Assembly: GCF_900130035.1 (NCBI RefSeq)
Contig: NZ_FQXQ01000002.1
Span: 310,001-374,000 of the forward strand
Length of the DNA stretch: 64,000 nucleotides
Source of the DNA: Wenyingzhuangia marina
Lineage (GTDB): Bacteria > Bacteroidota > Bacteroidia > Flavobacteriales > Flavobacteriaceae
Reading direction: 5' to 3'
A model generated the notes under the pieces. It saw nothing but the letters and a program-made list of their open reading frames with translations, did not search any database and had not been told where the DNA came from. Below are positions 20,446 through 29,525 of this stretch, in pieces; position 1 is the stretch's first letter; each line of letters starts with the position of its first letter. The translations under genes were made by a program, and so were the position numbers.

Positions 20446-21528
20446 TTGAAGAAATACATATTATTAATATTAATACTCTCTACATCATTAGCTTCTCAAG
20501 CACAATTGGTTCGTAGTTACTCAAATGAGTTTTTAAATATTGGTGTTGGTGCAAGGGCCTTAGCAATGGGAAAATCTGTCTCTTCTTTTATGACTGGAGT
20601 AGAAGCGGGTTATTGGAATCCTGCCGGACTTATTACCACACAAGATGTTGAATTTTCGGGAATGCATAATTCTTTATTCTCTGGAATTGGATCTTATGAT
20701 TATTTTGCAGCAGCAGTTCCTATAGAAATAAACAAATTAGCTTTTGGGGTTTCTGTGATTCGTTTGGGAGTGGATAACATTTTAAATACCACAAACTTAA
20801 TAGACAATAACGGAAATATTAATTACAATAATATTAGTACTTTCTCTAGTACAGATATGGCTGCCATTTTCAGTCTTGCCAAACACCTTCCAAAAATACA
20901 TTTAAACATTGGAGTTAGTGGTAAAATTATTAGAAGAAACATTGGTGATTTTGCTTTAGGAAACGGATTTGGATTTGATATTGGTGCACAATATCAGTAC
21001 AAAAACATTAAAGCTGGCTTTGTTGTTCGTGATGTTACGACCACTTTTACTGCGTGGAGAGTTAAAGACGCTATTTTTGATGACATTGCCAATGCACAAA
21101 CCAATCAAAATGGTCAAAATCAGGAAAAACCTGAAAAGTATGAATTAACACTTCCTAAGTTTCAATTAGGGTTTTCTTTTGTTAAACAATTAAATAAAAA
21201 ATACTCGCTGTTAACTGCTGTTGATATGATGGGTAGATTTACCCAAACCAATGATATTGTTTCTAGTAAATATGTAAGTTTTACTCCTAGTTTAGGATTA
21301 GAATTGGGATATAAAGGGTTTTCTTTTTTTAGAGCAGGAGTTGGAAACATTCAAAAAGAGATCAATTTTAATAATACTACTTCTACTACTTTTGAACCTA
21401 ATATTGGAATAGGATTTAAATACAAAACCATTTATATAGACTATGCTTTAACAAATGTAGGAGCTAGTTCTGGTGTAAACTATTCTAATGTTTTTTCTAT
21501 TAAAATAGAATTAAACGAATTAAGATAA
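20446..21528 (+). CDS. PorV/PorQ-family outer-membrane protein (type IX secretion associated)
   Basis: A 360-residue outer-membrane beta-barrel protein with a signal peptide (MKKYILLILILSTSLASQAQ). The mature N-terminus, YSNEFLNIGVGARALAMGKS followed by GYWNPAGL, is the hallmark of the PorV/PorQ family, whose members act in or beside the type IX secretion system, for instance as shuttle proteins for cargo. The exact member (PorV, PorV2 or PorQ) cannot be settled from sequence alone; PorV2-like is my best guess. It starts at TTG; no ATG precedes the conserved region. Its stop codon overlaps the next ATG (TAATG), so the two are coupled. Confidence 0.8.
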   Translation: MKKYILLILILSTSLASQAQLVRSYSNEFLNIGVGARALAMGKSVSSFMTGVEAGYWNPAGLITTQDVEFSGMHNSLFSGIGSYDYFAAAVPIEINKLAFGVSVIRLGVDNILNTTNLIDNNGNINYNNISTFSSTDMAAIFSLAKHLPKIHLNIGVSGKIIRRNIGDFALGNGFGFDIGAQYQYKNIKAGFVVRDVTTTFTAWRVKDAIFDDIANAQTNQNGQNQEKPEKYELTLPKFQLGFSFVKQLNKKYSLLTAVDMMGRFTQTNDIVSSKYVSFTPSLGLELGYKGFSFFRAGVGNIQKEINFNNTTSTTFEPNIGIGFKYKTIYIDYALTNVGASSGVNYSNVFSIKIELNELR

Positions 21529-22664
21529 TGAAATTCTTCTACACTATACTGCTATTATTTGCTACCTCTATTTTTGGACAAGAAAAACTAGAACTGTCTA
21601 ATCAAGCGGTTGTGAGTATTTTAACTTGTGCCCCTGGTCATAACGAATTATATTCATCATTTGGTCATAGTGCTATTAGAGTTAAAGATCCTATTCATCA
21701 ATTAGATAGGGTTTACAACTATGGTACTTTTGATTTTAACAAACCTAATTTTTATCTAAACTTTTGTAGAGGATTGTTACTTTACCAAGTAAGTAGCTAT
21801 GATTTTAAATATTTTCCATATGAATATTATAGACAAAATAGATGGATTAAGGCACAAAACTTAAATTTTACCAAAGAAGAAAATCAAAAAATATTTGACT
21901 ATTTAGAGTGGAATGTTTTACCTGAAAACAAAGATTATCAATATGATTTTTTCTATGACAATTGTGCCACCAAAATGCATGAAGTTATTGAAAAAAGTGT
22001 TGGGAAAATTGAGTTTGATTACAGTGAATTCCCAAAAAACTTGACTCACAGAGATTTAATTCATCAATATTTATCAAAAAACTCCTGGTCTAAATTTGGA
22101 ATTGATTTGGCTTTGGGAGCTGTTATTGACAAAAAAGCAAATTTAAAACAATATATGTTCTTGCCAGATTACGTCCATTTAGGATTGGCGAATAGTAATA
22201 TTAATGGTAAGAAAATAGTAGCTAAAGAAGATTATATTTTACCAGATTATGATTTAAAAATGCCAAAAACAAACTTTTTCCTTAGTCCTTTCTTTTTGGC
22301 TTTAATTTTAATCTCTATAACTTATTATTTAAGAATATTTAAAAAGAACACTAATTTTTGGTTTAACACAATAGCCATCACTTATGGTGTATTAGGTCTT
22401 GTTATTTTTAGCTTGTGGTTTTTAACAGAACATAGTACCACAAAAATGAATATGAATATTTTATGGGCAAATCCTATTTTAATAGCTTATCCGTTTATTA
22501 AGGAACAATGGCGTAAAATAATCTGTTATCTAGGTTTTTTACTTTTAGGAATATTCTTATTTGTAGCTATTACAGGATTTCAAAAATTTGATTTTAGTTT
22601 TTATATACTAGCGGTCACTCTAGTTCCTATATACCTAAAACCTTTACTGACCTTTAAAGTATAA
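21528..22664 (+). CDS. DUF4105 domain protein with C-terminal membrane segments
   Basis: A 378-residue protein: a signal peptide or anchor, then a DUF4105 domain (about residues 25-210) with the conserved CAPGHNELYSSFGHSAIRV and FFYDNCATKM motifs. His and Cys residues in these motifs suggest a papain-like (NlpC/P60-type) hydrolase fold. Four or five transmembrane helices follow (about 250-378). DUF4105 domains occur as periplasmic parts of envelope proteins; the activity is not established. It is coupled to the PorV/PorQ-type gene. Its last 21 bp overlap, tail to tail, with the sugar transferase gene. Confidence 0.8.
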   Translation: MKFFYTILLLFATSIFGQEKLELSNQAVVSILTCAPGHNELYSSFGHSAIRVKDPIHQLDRVYNYGTFDFNKPNFYLNFCRGLLLYQVSSYDFKYFPYEYYRQNRWIKAQNLNFTKEENQKIFDYLEWNVLPENKDYQYDFFYDNCATKMHEVIEKSVGKIEFDYSEFPKNLTHRDLIHQYLSKNSWSKFGIDLALGAVIDKKANLKQYMFLPDYVHLGLANSNINGKKIVAKEDYILPDYDLKMPKTNFFLSPFFLALILISITYYLRIFKKNTNFWFNTIAITYGVLGLVIFSLWFLTEHSTTKMNMNILWANPILIAYPFIKEQWRKIICYLGFLLLGIFLFVAITGFQKFDFSFYILAVTLVPIYLKPLLTFKV

Positions 22665-24029
22665 AACAGTATGTATTGTTTTTATCATAATTTTAAAATC
22701 AAGAAACAAGCTTCTTTTTTTTATATAATACAAATCATACCTTAATTTTTTCTCTTGTTCTTCTATTGTAGAAGCGTAAGGATACATTACTTGAGCCCAA
22801 CCCGTTAATCCTGGTTTTATTACGTGTCTAATACCATATAAAGGGATTTGCTTACCCAACTCATCAACAAACTCAGGACGCTCTGGCCTTGGTCCAATCA
22901 TACTCATTTCCCCTTTTAAAATATTCCAAAACTGAGGAATTTCATCAATTCTCATTTTTCTTAAAAATTTACCAAAAGGAGTAATTCTAGCATCGTTTTT
23001 AATGGCCCATTGTGCTCCGTTTTTTTCAGCCAAAGTAACCATAGATCTAAATTTAATAATCCAAAATGGTTTACCTTTTGCTCCTACTCTTTCTTGTTTA
23101 TAAAACAAACTACCTCTACTCCATATTAAATTACCTAATAACACAATAGGGATGAAAAATAACATAAAAAAAAGACCTATTATACCTGCTAATACATCTA
23201 AACACCTCATAAAAAAAAGATACAATCTATTCTCGTGGTTTTCACTAAAATTAAAATATCTATAAAAGTATTTGGTTAAGTTTTTTTCTGGCACACAAAA
23301 AGTAATTCTTTCAATATAATCTTCGTAGCTTAAAATATTAATTCCTTGCTCAAAATAATGAACTATTTTTTGATTTAAAAGCTCTGTATTTTCTTCTGAA
23401 AAACCTTTAGTAGAAACGATGATTTCTTTGATTTTATTCTTACTGATAATTTCATCAATATTTGTGTTCTTAACATCCAAAAAACCTTTCTTTCCTCCCA
23501 ACTCTTTCTCTGTTATGTAACCATACATTGCATCGTCTCTAGAATGGTGTTCTACATGATAGATTAAATCTTTTAAAATATCTTCTTGACCACATATTAA
23601 CAAAATATATTTATAAAACTTTTTATTGGCAACTGTAAAAATATAGATGTTTCTCCAAACAAATACAGAAATGAAAATGCACAAAAAGAATATTAAAATA
23701 TCTATTCTGTTAGAAGGTAGAACAGGAGTTAAAATAGGCGTATATAAATATAGTAAAACACATACAAAAGTGGTTACAAATAAGTTTCTTGTGGTTTTAA
23801 ATCGACTAGCAGAAGCTGCCAAATTATACATTTCAAAAACTTGTGCGATAACTAAAAAGTAAACCATTAAAACAAGTCTGTTTTTTGAAATAGTAGTTTC
23901 TAAAATATTGATGTATTTAAAGTTTAAATATAAATTACAAATAGCAAAGCCTATAAACATGAAAAAAATATCCATGATTCTTAACAAGACAATCCTTTCC
24001 GAAAAATATAATTTAGTTTTTGGAATCAT
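22644..24029 (-). CDS. Polyprenyl glycosylphosphotransferase (WcaJ-type initiating sugar transferase)
   Basis: Transfers the first sugar-1-phosphate to undecaprenyl phosphate to start a polysaccharide repeat unit. 461 residues: four or five N-terminal transmembrane helices (to about residue 125), a Rossmann-like middle domain (about 140-250), a further membrane helix (about 278-305) and the catalytic domain. That domain shows KQERVGAKGKPFWIIKFRSM, then RITPFGKFLRKMRIDEIPQF and MSMIGPRPERPEFV. It is the last gene of the long polysaccharide operon. The sugar (glucose, galactose or a GlcNAc derivative) cannot be told. Confidence 0.9.
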   Translation of the reverse strand: MIPKTKLYFSERIVLLRIMDIFFMFIGFAICNLYLNFKYINILETTISKNRLVLMVYFLVIAQVFEMYNLAASASRFKTTRNLFVTTFVCVLLYLYTPILTPVLPSNRIDILIFFLCIFISVFVWRNIYIFTVANKKFYKYILLICGQEDILKDLIYHVEHHSRDDAMYGYITEKELGGKKGFLDVKNTNIDEIISKNKIKEIIVSTKGFSEENTELLNQKIVHYFEQGINILSYEDYIERITFCVPEKNLTKYFYRYFNFSENHENRLYLFFMRCLDVLAGIIGLFFMLFFIPIVLLGNLIWSRGSLFYKQERVGAKGKPFWIIKFRSMVTLAEKNGAQWAIKNDARITPFGKFLRKMRIDEIPQFWNILKGEMSMIGPRPERPEFVDELGKQIPLYGIRHVIKPGLTGWAQVMYPYASTIEEQEKKLRYDLYYIKKRSLFLDFKIMIKTIHTVLYFKGQ

Positions 24030-24065
24030 TAGTAGCTTAAGTTTAGTTGATTCAAATATAAGTAA

Positions 24066-24812
24066 TTAACGATTCTTAAGTTTTATGCAAATGTTACATA
24101 ATACATAATAAATTGATCTTATGAGTGTTTTTTGCTCAATTTCTCTATAAAGTTTCCAGTTCCACTTAATCATTTCTGTTTTTTTTGAGGACATTGAAAA
24201 ATTACGAATTCTGTAAGTTGCTAAAACCTCATCAATACCATAAGCAAAATCTACTTTTTTTAGAATGGAGAGCCAAAAGGCATAATCTTGTCTTTTTCTA
24301 ATAAGTGGCATGTAAAATTTCCCTATTTTTTCTTGATTATAAACCGCCGTTAAACAACCAATTTTATTAGAGGACAACATATTTTTATAATTAAGTTTAT
24401 GATGTGCTTTAACCACTTCATTGATTAAAGTACCTTCCTCATTCATTCGTTGATATGAGGTAAAACTTAATGAATAATCATTGATCAGCATAAAATTAAT
24501 TTGCTTTTCCAATTTTTTAGTCAACCAAATATCATCACTATCTAAAAAAGCGATAAAAGTTCCTTGGGCATTTTTTATAGAAGTATTTCTTGCTACTGCA
24601 GCCCCTGCATTGCTTATTTTAAATAATTTTATTCTAGGATCTTCAGCAATAAACGTTTCTATTATTTTAACTGAGTTATCTGTAGAGCCATCATCTGTAA
24701 TAAGCATTTCCCAATTTTTATAACTTTGATGCAAAACGCTTTCAATCGTATTTTTTATAAAACTTTCAGAATTATAACAAGGAGTGATGATAGAAACTAA
24801 AGGTTGTGTCAT
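24066..24812 (-). CDS. Family 2 glycosyltransferase
   Basis: A 248-residue GT-A fold enzyme. SIITPCYNSESFIKNTIESV opens the nucleotide-binding domain, DDGSTDNS is the first acidic motif, and FLDSDDIW is the DXD-type metal/nucleotide site. RKRQDYAFWLSILKK is the usual acceptor-side motif. It is cytoplasmic or membrane-associated. It sits 2 bp after the CapK-like gene and 36 bp before the initiating transferase, the largest gap in the operon. Donor and acceptor are unknown. Confidence 0.88.
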   Translation of the reverse strand: MTQPLVSIITPCYNSESFIKNTIESVLHQSYKNWEMLITDDGSTDNSVKIIETFIAEDPRIKLFKISNAGAAVARNTSIKNAQGTFIAFLDSDDIWLTKKLEKQINFMLINDYSLSFTSYQRMNEEGTLINEVVKAHHKLNYKNMLSSNKIGCLTAVYNQEKIGKFYMPLIRKRQDYAFWLSILKKVDFAYGIDEVLATYRIRNFSMSSKKTEMIKWNWKLYREIEQKTLIRSIYYVLCNICIKLKNR

Positions 24813-24814
24813 AC

Positions 24815-26101
24815 TTATTGAATGTTTGAAATAAAACTTTTAAACTTTCCTTTTGTTGATTGCAATGATTTATTTACTCTAATTTCTACGCTTATATCAT
24901 CCTTAAAATACTTTTTAATTTCTTCTCTTAACAAACTTATTTTATGGTTGTCAATGTCTTGTTCTATATTAAAATCTAAAAATCCTTTTTGATTTTGAAC
25001 AACTTGATAATTTAATTTTAAATCTTTGTTTTTCACTAAATTTTTAAAAATATAATAAAAATATAAACTAGGATATATTTCTTTTAAACCATAAACATTG
25101 GAGCCTACTCTACCCGTAACTTCTTTTAAAACTCTATGTTTTTTACCACAATCGCAAATTTCTTCTTTTGATGCTAACTGAATATAATCACCTAATTGAT
25201 ATCTGATGATTGGAAACGATTTCATTTGTAAATTAGTGACTAAAATTTCATGATTGACCTCTTCAACTAGAACACCTTCCATATTGATGTGCATATTCCC
25301 TTCTGGACATTCAAAAGCTATGATTCCAGACTCTGTAGCTCCATACTCACTAATTATTTTTAATCCAAAAGCTTTTTGTACTTCTTCTTGATAAGTATCA
25401 AATATTTTTTCGGAAGTTCCTTTAATCATTTTTATTTTTTTAGGTCTTTCTAAACCTCTTTCGTTTATCAACTTGGCTGTCTGGAACAACATAGAAGAAT
25501 ATCCGTGGATATATTTTGCATTTTTTAACTTATTTACAAATTGCTCGAAAGACTTTTTTTCGTAACTAAAAATTCTAAACCTATGCTGTAAAAAATCTAA
25601 GATTTTGGTTTTTAGTTTTTCTTTAAAAGAAAAGTTAAATCCCCAAAAATATCCATTCTTTTCCCATGGATCTACATTGTACCAAGAATATCCTCTAAAA
25701 ATAGCCGCTCTATTAAAAGAATCAGCTTCCTCTTCTCTATTAAAAACCAAAGATTCTCCTGTACTACCAGAAGTGGTAGCTTTGATCATTTTTTTAAAAG
25801 AATAGTGAGTATGAATTTCTTGCGTATGATCTAACAAATCTCTCTTATTAATCATCGGAATTTTATGAATATCATCTAACGATTTTACATCTGATACAGA
25901 AAAACCATGAGTTTTAAAATGTTTTTTATAAAAGGGAGAATAATCATAGGCAAACTGCAACAACTCTTTTAACTTCTCTAACTGATAAGCTTCTAAATCT
26001 TCTGCAGACCAAAATTCACTTTTCTTTAAAAAAGAAAACCAATAATTGATTGAAGGATTTCTCCATTGCTGACCAAATTTAAATAACCACTTGTAAAACA
26101 T
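24815..26101 (-). CDS. CapK/PaaK-like adenylate-forming protein
   Basis: A 428-residue protein of the phenylacetate-CoA ligase-like branch of the adenylate-forming superfamily. The phosphate-binding loop is TSGSTGES (about residue 110), with ISEYGATESG and FPIIRYQLGDYI as the later adenylation motifs. CDCGK is a probable metal knuckle. Relatives called CapK occur in capsule operons, where the substrate is unproven; activation of an acyl or amino-acid decoration of the glycan is possible. It directly abuts the preceding GT4 gene, with no gap. Confidence 0.82.
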   Translation of the reverse strand: MFYKWLFKFGQQWRNPSINYWFSFLKKSEFWSAEDLEAYQLEKLKELLQFAYDYSPFYKKHFKTHGFSVSDVKSLDDIHKIPMINKRDLLDHTQEIHTHYSFKKMIKATTSGSTGESLVFNREEEADSFNRAAIFRGYSWYNVDPWEKNGYFWGFNFSFKEKLKTKILDFLQHRFRIFSYEKKSFEQFVNKLKNAKYIHGYSSMLFQTAKLINERGLERPKKIKMIKGTSEKIFDTYQEEVQKAFGLKIISEYGATESGIIAFECPEGNMHINMEGVLVEEVNHEILVTNLQMKSFPIIRYQLGDYIQLASKEEICDCGKKHRVLKEVTGRVGSNVYGLKEIYPSLYFYYIFKNLVKNKDLKLNYQVVQNQKGFLDFNIEQDIDNHKISLLREEIKKYFKDDISVEIRVNKSLQSTKGKFKSFISNIQ

Positions 26102-27112
26102 CTATTTTAAAACTTTTAACCATTGATGTTTTACTACTTCCCAATCCATATTTTCTGCTTTGGTTCTTCCTTTTAATGAAAAACAATTAGCCATATTTTT
26201 ATTGTTTAACAATGTTACAATAGCATTTTTCATTTGTTCAACATTATTGGGTGATACCAAAAAACCGTCTTCTTTATCATTTATCAAAAAGGGAATTCCC
26301 CCAACATTTGTTGATACAATTGGAATTCCTAAAGCCATGGTTTCTATCAAACTTACTGGAGTATTATCAATATTTGTGGTATTGATAAATAGATCATAAT
26401 TTTTAGACAATTGATGCCATTCCTCCTTTGGCAAAACTCCTGTGATGGTAACACTATTTTCTAAAGATAACTCTTTTATTCTTTCTTTTACTTTTATCAA
26501 AGTTCCATCTCTATCAGGTCCCACCATACATAAAGTTGCTTCTGAATATGTTTTTTTTAACTCATACAAAACATCTACAGCCATTAAAGGATTATAAATT
26601 TCTGCAAAAGCTCTAACATAAAGCAAATTAGGTACTAATTGATTTCTTTCTTTAAAAAAATAATTATCTATATTAATAGTATTTGGAATCAAGACACTAT
26701 CATAGTTATATTTTTTAAAAGCATCTTGTAAATAAGCTGAAGGAGAAATATTTATAAATGCATTTCTAAAAAGTTTAGCACTCATTTTAGGACTCTTGTT
26801 CAGTCTACTTGGTAAATTTCCTCCATGTAAAATAGGAATGTATTTTGTTCTAAAAATTCTAGCAAGTTGAGACGTAATAAAAGCAAAATAAAAAGCAGAA
26901 GTACTAAAAACATCAATGAGAATATAATCAACTTTTTTAGCATGAATCATCACTGCCAATATCATATCAAACAATCTAAAAATCTGATTTTTTTTAGAAG
27001 ATGTACAAATCACGTCAAAACCTTCATTAATTAGATTTTGTTTTAAAGTAGCATATGCACTATGATATTTTGATTGACCAGATAAGTCATTTCCTATATA
27101 CAATATTTTCAT
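26102..27112 (-). CDS. Family 4 glycosyltransferase
   Basis: A 336-residue GT-B fold enzyme. The N-terminal domain begins MKILYIGNDLSGQSKYHSAY. The C-terminal nucleotide-sugar domain has ITGVLPKEEWHQLSKNYDLF and the retaining GT4 motif SLIETMALGIPIVSTNVGGI (the Glu of E-X7-E-type motifs). It overlaps the O-antigen ligase-like gene by 4 bp. Sugar specificity cannot be assigned. Confidence 0.88.
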   Translation of the reverse strand: MKILYIGNDLSGQSKYHSAYATLKQNLINEGFDVICTSSKKNQIFRLFDMILAVMIHAKKVDYILIDVFSTSAFYFAFITSQLARIFRTKYIPILHGGNLPSRLNKSPKMSAKLFRNAFINISPSAYLQDAFKKYNYDSVLIPNTINIDNYFFKERNQLVPNLLYVRAFAEIYNPLMAVDVLYELKKTYSEATLCMVGPDRDGTLIKVKERIKELSLENSVTITGVLPKEEWHQLSKNYDLFINTTNIDNTPVSLIETMALGIPIVSTNVGGIPFLINDKEDGFLVSPNNVEQMKNAIVTLLNNKNMANCFSLKGRTKAENMDWEVVKHQWLKVLK

Positions 27113-28455
27113 ATTTCTGAGCTTGCTAATTCTTCATCATAAGCTTCGTCTTCATAAAAATTAATCAAACTTAAACCATAAATAAATCCTGGAAAAGCAA
27201 TTCGCATGGCAGAATGATTAATTGTTAAAAACCACAGAGCAGCAAATCCAACAACAAAACCTTTATACAATAAATCTTGTTTAAAAAAATTAAGCGTTGA
27301 TGCGTAAAAAAGTAACAATAAAGAAAATAAACCTATCAATCCATGCTCTTCTAAAAGACGACTCATTTCATTATGAGATGCTGCTGTTATTTCTCCATCA
27401 TACTCTTCTAATCTTAAATATTTACCAGAACCTACCCCTATCCCAAAAAAAGGATTTTCCATAAAAGTATTAAATTGTTCTTCAAAAATATCTAATCGTC
27501 CAGATGACATATCCTCTTTCTCTACTCCCAAAGAATTTCTCCCTAGATATCTATTTTCTAACATTCCTGCTGTTACATTAGTACTGTACACCCATATGGT
27601 GAGTAAAAAAAGAGACATGATCCCTATATATTTTAAGAGTTCTAATATTTTTCCCCTTGCTATTAGATAGAAAAAAGATAATAATAAAAAAGCGATAAAA
27701 CCTGTCAAAATTCCACCTCTAGAAAACGTTAATAATCCTCTATATATTAAGTAAAATAGTAAAAAAACATCTACGTAAATAGAGCCTGTTATCTTTCCTC
27801 TTAACAATAATAAAGTAGCTAACAAAAAAATTCCGAAACCTAAAGCAGTAGCCACTTGATTAGGTCCAAATCCACCTGAAGCTTCAAAATTAGCCGTAGA
27901 ACCAAAAGTAATTTCTTTTAAACTAGGCGTTTTAAAATATAACAATGTTAGCATAGACATGATAGGCAATAATGTAAAATATAATATTTCTTTAAACCTA
28001 TTATACTCAATACTTCTATTGTAAAAATACATAGCAGAAACTCCTAAAGATATAGGAACGCTTAAATTAAACACCACAGCTTTTCGTAAAGAAGCATCTG
28101 CAGGAATATCCGAAAAAGCTACCCCTACCAATAATAATAAAATATACAACCAAAAAATAGCAGGAACACCTCTTGATTGTTTTTCAACAGCAATACCAAT
28201 AAAAAGAAAAAGAATAGTTATATATTTTATCATTTCCCAAGAAATGGTTCCTCCAGTCATTCTCAATAAAACCTCGGCACTTACAAAATAAGCCGTCCAT
28301 AAAAAAGCCTGATTGTTATTGTTTTTACTTGCAACTATATCAATAATTGCATATATCATGATTAGAACTGCTACCAATTTTGGAATGATAGAAACCGTTA
28401 ACAGAAACCCTGCTAACAAATGTAAAACAACCAATAAAAGTCTATTTTTTAACAT
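27109..28455 (-). CDS. O-antigen ligase/polymerase-like membrane protein (Wzy/WaaL superfamily)
   Basis: A 448-residue integral membrane protein with ten or more hydrophobic segments. The periplasmic loop motif FMENPFFGIGVGSGKYLRL followed by ASHNEMSRLLEEHGLIGLFS is typical of the Wzy_C/O-antigen ligase family. It could polymerise repeat units or ligate finished glycan to a lipid acceptor. Because this locus has an ABC exporter and no recognisable Wzx, a ligase role is as likely as a polymerase role. It overlaps its upstream neighbour by 7 bp and its downstream one by 4 bp. Confidence 0.83.
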   Translation of the reverse strand: MLKNRLLLVVLHLLAGFLLTVSIIPKLVAVLIMIYAIIDIVASKNNNNQAFLWTAYFVSAEVLLRMTGGTISWEMIKYITILFLFIGIAVEKQSRGVPAIFWLYILLLLVGVAFSDIPADASLRKAVVFNLSVPISLGVSAMYFYNRSIEYNRFKEILYFTLLPIMSMLTLLYFKTPSLKEITFGSTANFEASGGFGPNQVATALGFGIFLLATLLLLRGKITGSIYVDVFLLFYLIYRGLLTFSRGGILTGFIAFLLLSFFYLIARGKILELLKYIGIMSLFLLTIWVYSTNVTAGMLENRYLGRNSLGVEKEDMSSGRLDIFEEQFNTFMENPFFGIGVGSGKYLRLEEYDGEITAASHNEMSRLLEEHGLIGLFSLLLLFYASTLNFFKQDLLYKGFVVGFAALWFLTINHSAMRIAFPGFIYGLSLINFYEDEAYDEELASSEI

Positions 28456-29525
28456 TCTTGATATATGTTTATCAATTTAGAAAAATATGCCTTTTCAGAA
28501 TAATTCTCAAAAATATGCTTTTGAAATTGAGTAGCTTTTGAGCGTCTTAAATTTTCATCTAAAATATATTTCTCAAGCGCTTTCGCTAATGCTAGTGCAT
28601 CCTCTTTCTCTACAACAAGTCCATAATTATTGACTACTTTTTTACAATCCCCAACATTCGTAACCACCACTGGCAAACCTACCAAACCATATTCTAACAA
28701 AGATACTGGTAAACCTTCTGAATTAGAAGACAACACTCCAATAGTAGACTGATTTAAAATATACTTAATATCTAAACAAGAACCATAGAAATAAACATTA
28801 TTTTCTAACCCCTTATCTTCAATAACAGCATCTATTTGTTTACTATAAATATTATTATGTTTTTCACCTATCAAATGTAAAGTCCATTCTGGATATTTAT
28901 TTTTAATAAATGTAAAAGCTTGTAATAAGTTAAAGTGATCTTTTTGAGATCTAAAAGCTGCTACACAAGCAATTCTTTTTCCTTCCACTCCGTTTAAATG
29001 AGTTTTGTGAACTGTTTTATTGATGGTGGCAAAATTAGCCAAGAACTTTATTTTTTTACAAATTAATTTTTCTTTTGCCCAATTCACTAAAATTTGATTT
29101 ACTGATATGATTTGACAAAAAAATAAAGAAGCTATTTTTAATACTATTGACTTTCGTACTTTAATTTGTTCTGCTTTTCCATAGTGATCATGCCAAACAA
29201 TTTTTGCTTTTGGCGTTAGAAGCTTTATCAACACTGCTATAAAAAACGAAGAAGAATGCGCATGAATCAGCTTGATTTTATGTTTTTTGATGTAATTCTT
29301 TAACTTCAACAAAGCCTTAACATCAATAATACCTTGTTTATTTAAAAAAACATACCCGACTTCTTTGCTTATTTTTTCTTTCAACAAACCTTCTGCCCTT
29401 GTCACACATATATGAGAGGCAACACCATATTTAGGCAATCCATTGGTAATATTCACTGCCATCATTTCCGCTCCACCAACCGCAAGAGAATCTATTATAT
29501 GTATAACATTTAAAGGTTTACTCAT
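28449..29525 (-). CDS. Family 4 glycosyltransferase
   Basis: A 358-residue GT-B enzyme. The N-terminus VIHIIDSLAVGGAEMMAVNI is the classic GT4 glycine-loop and GGAE motif. The C-terminal domain has VAAFRSQKDHFNLLQAF and the donor motif SEGLPVSLLEYGLVGLPVVV. It overlaps the next upstream gene by 8 bp. It probably adds one sugar to the lipid-linked repeat. Confidence 0.9.
   Translation of the reverse strand: MSKPLNVIHIIDSLAVGGAEMMAVNITNGLPKYGVASHICVTRAEGLLKEKISKEVGYVFLNKQGIIDVKALLKLKNYIKKHKIKLIHAHSSSFFIAVLIKLLTPKAKIVWHDHYGKAEQIKVRKSIVLKIASLFFCQIISVNQILVNWAKEKLICKKIKFLANFATINKTVHKTHLNGVEGKRIACVAAFRSQKDHFNLLQAFTFIKNKYPEWTLHLIGEKHNNIYSKQIDAVIEDKGLENNVYFYGSCLDIKYILNQSTIGVLSSNSEGLPVSLLEYGLVGLPVVVTNVGDCKKVVNNYGLVVEKEDALALAKALEKYILDENLRRSKATQFQKHIFENYSEKAYFSKLINIYQEC

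Noticed and set aside
27109-28455. Wzx flippase
   Set aside because: The protein has the large periplasmic loop and HNEMSRLLEEHGLIG motif of the ligase/polymerase family, not the flippase pattern.
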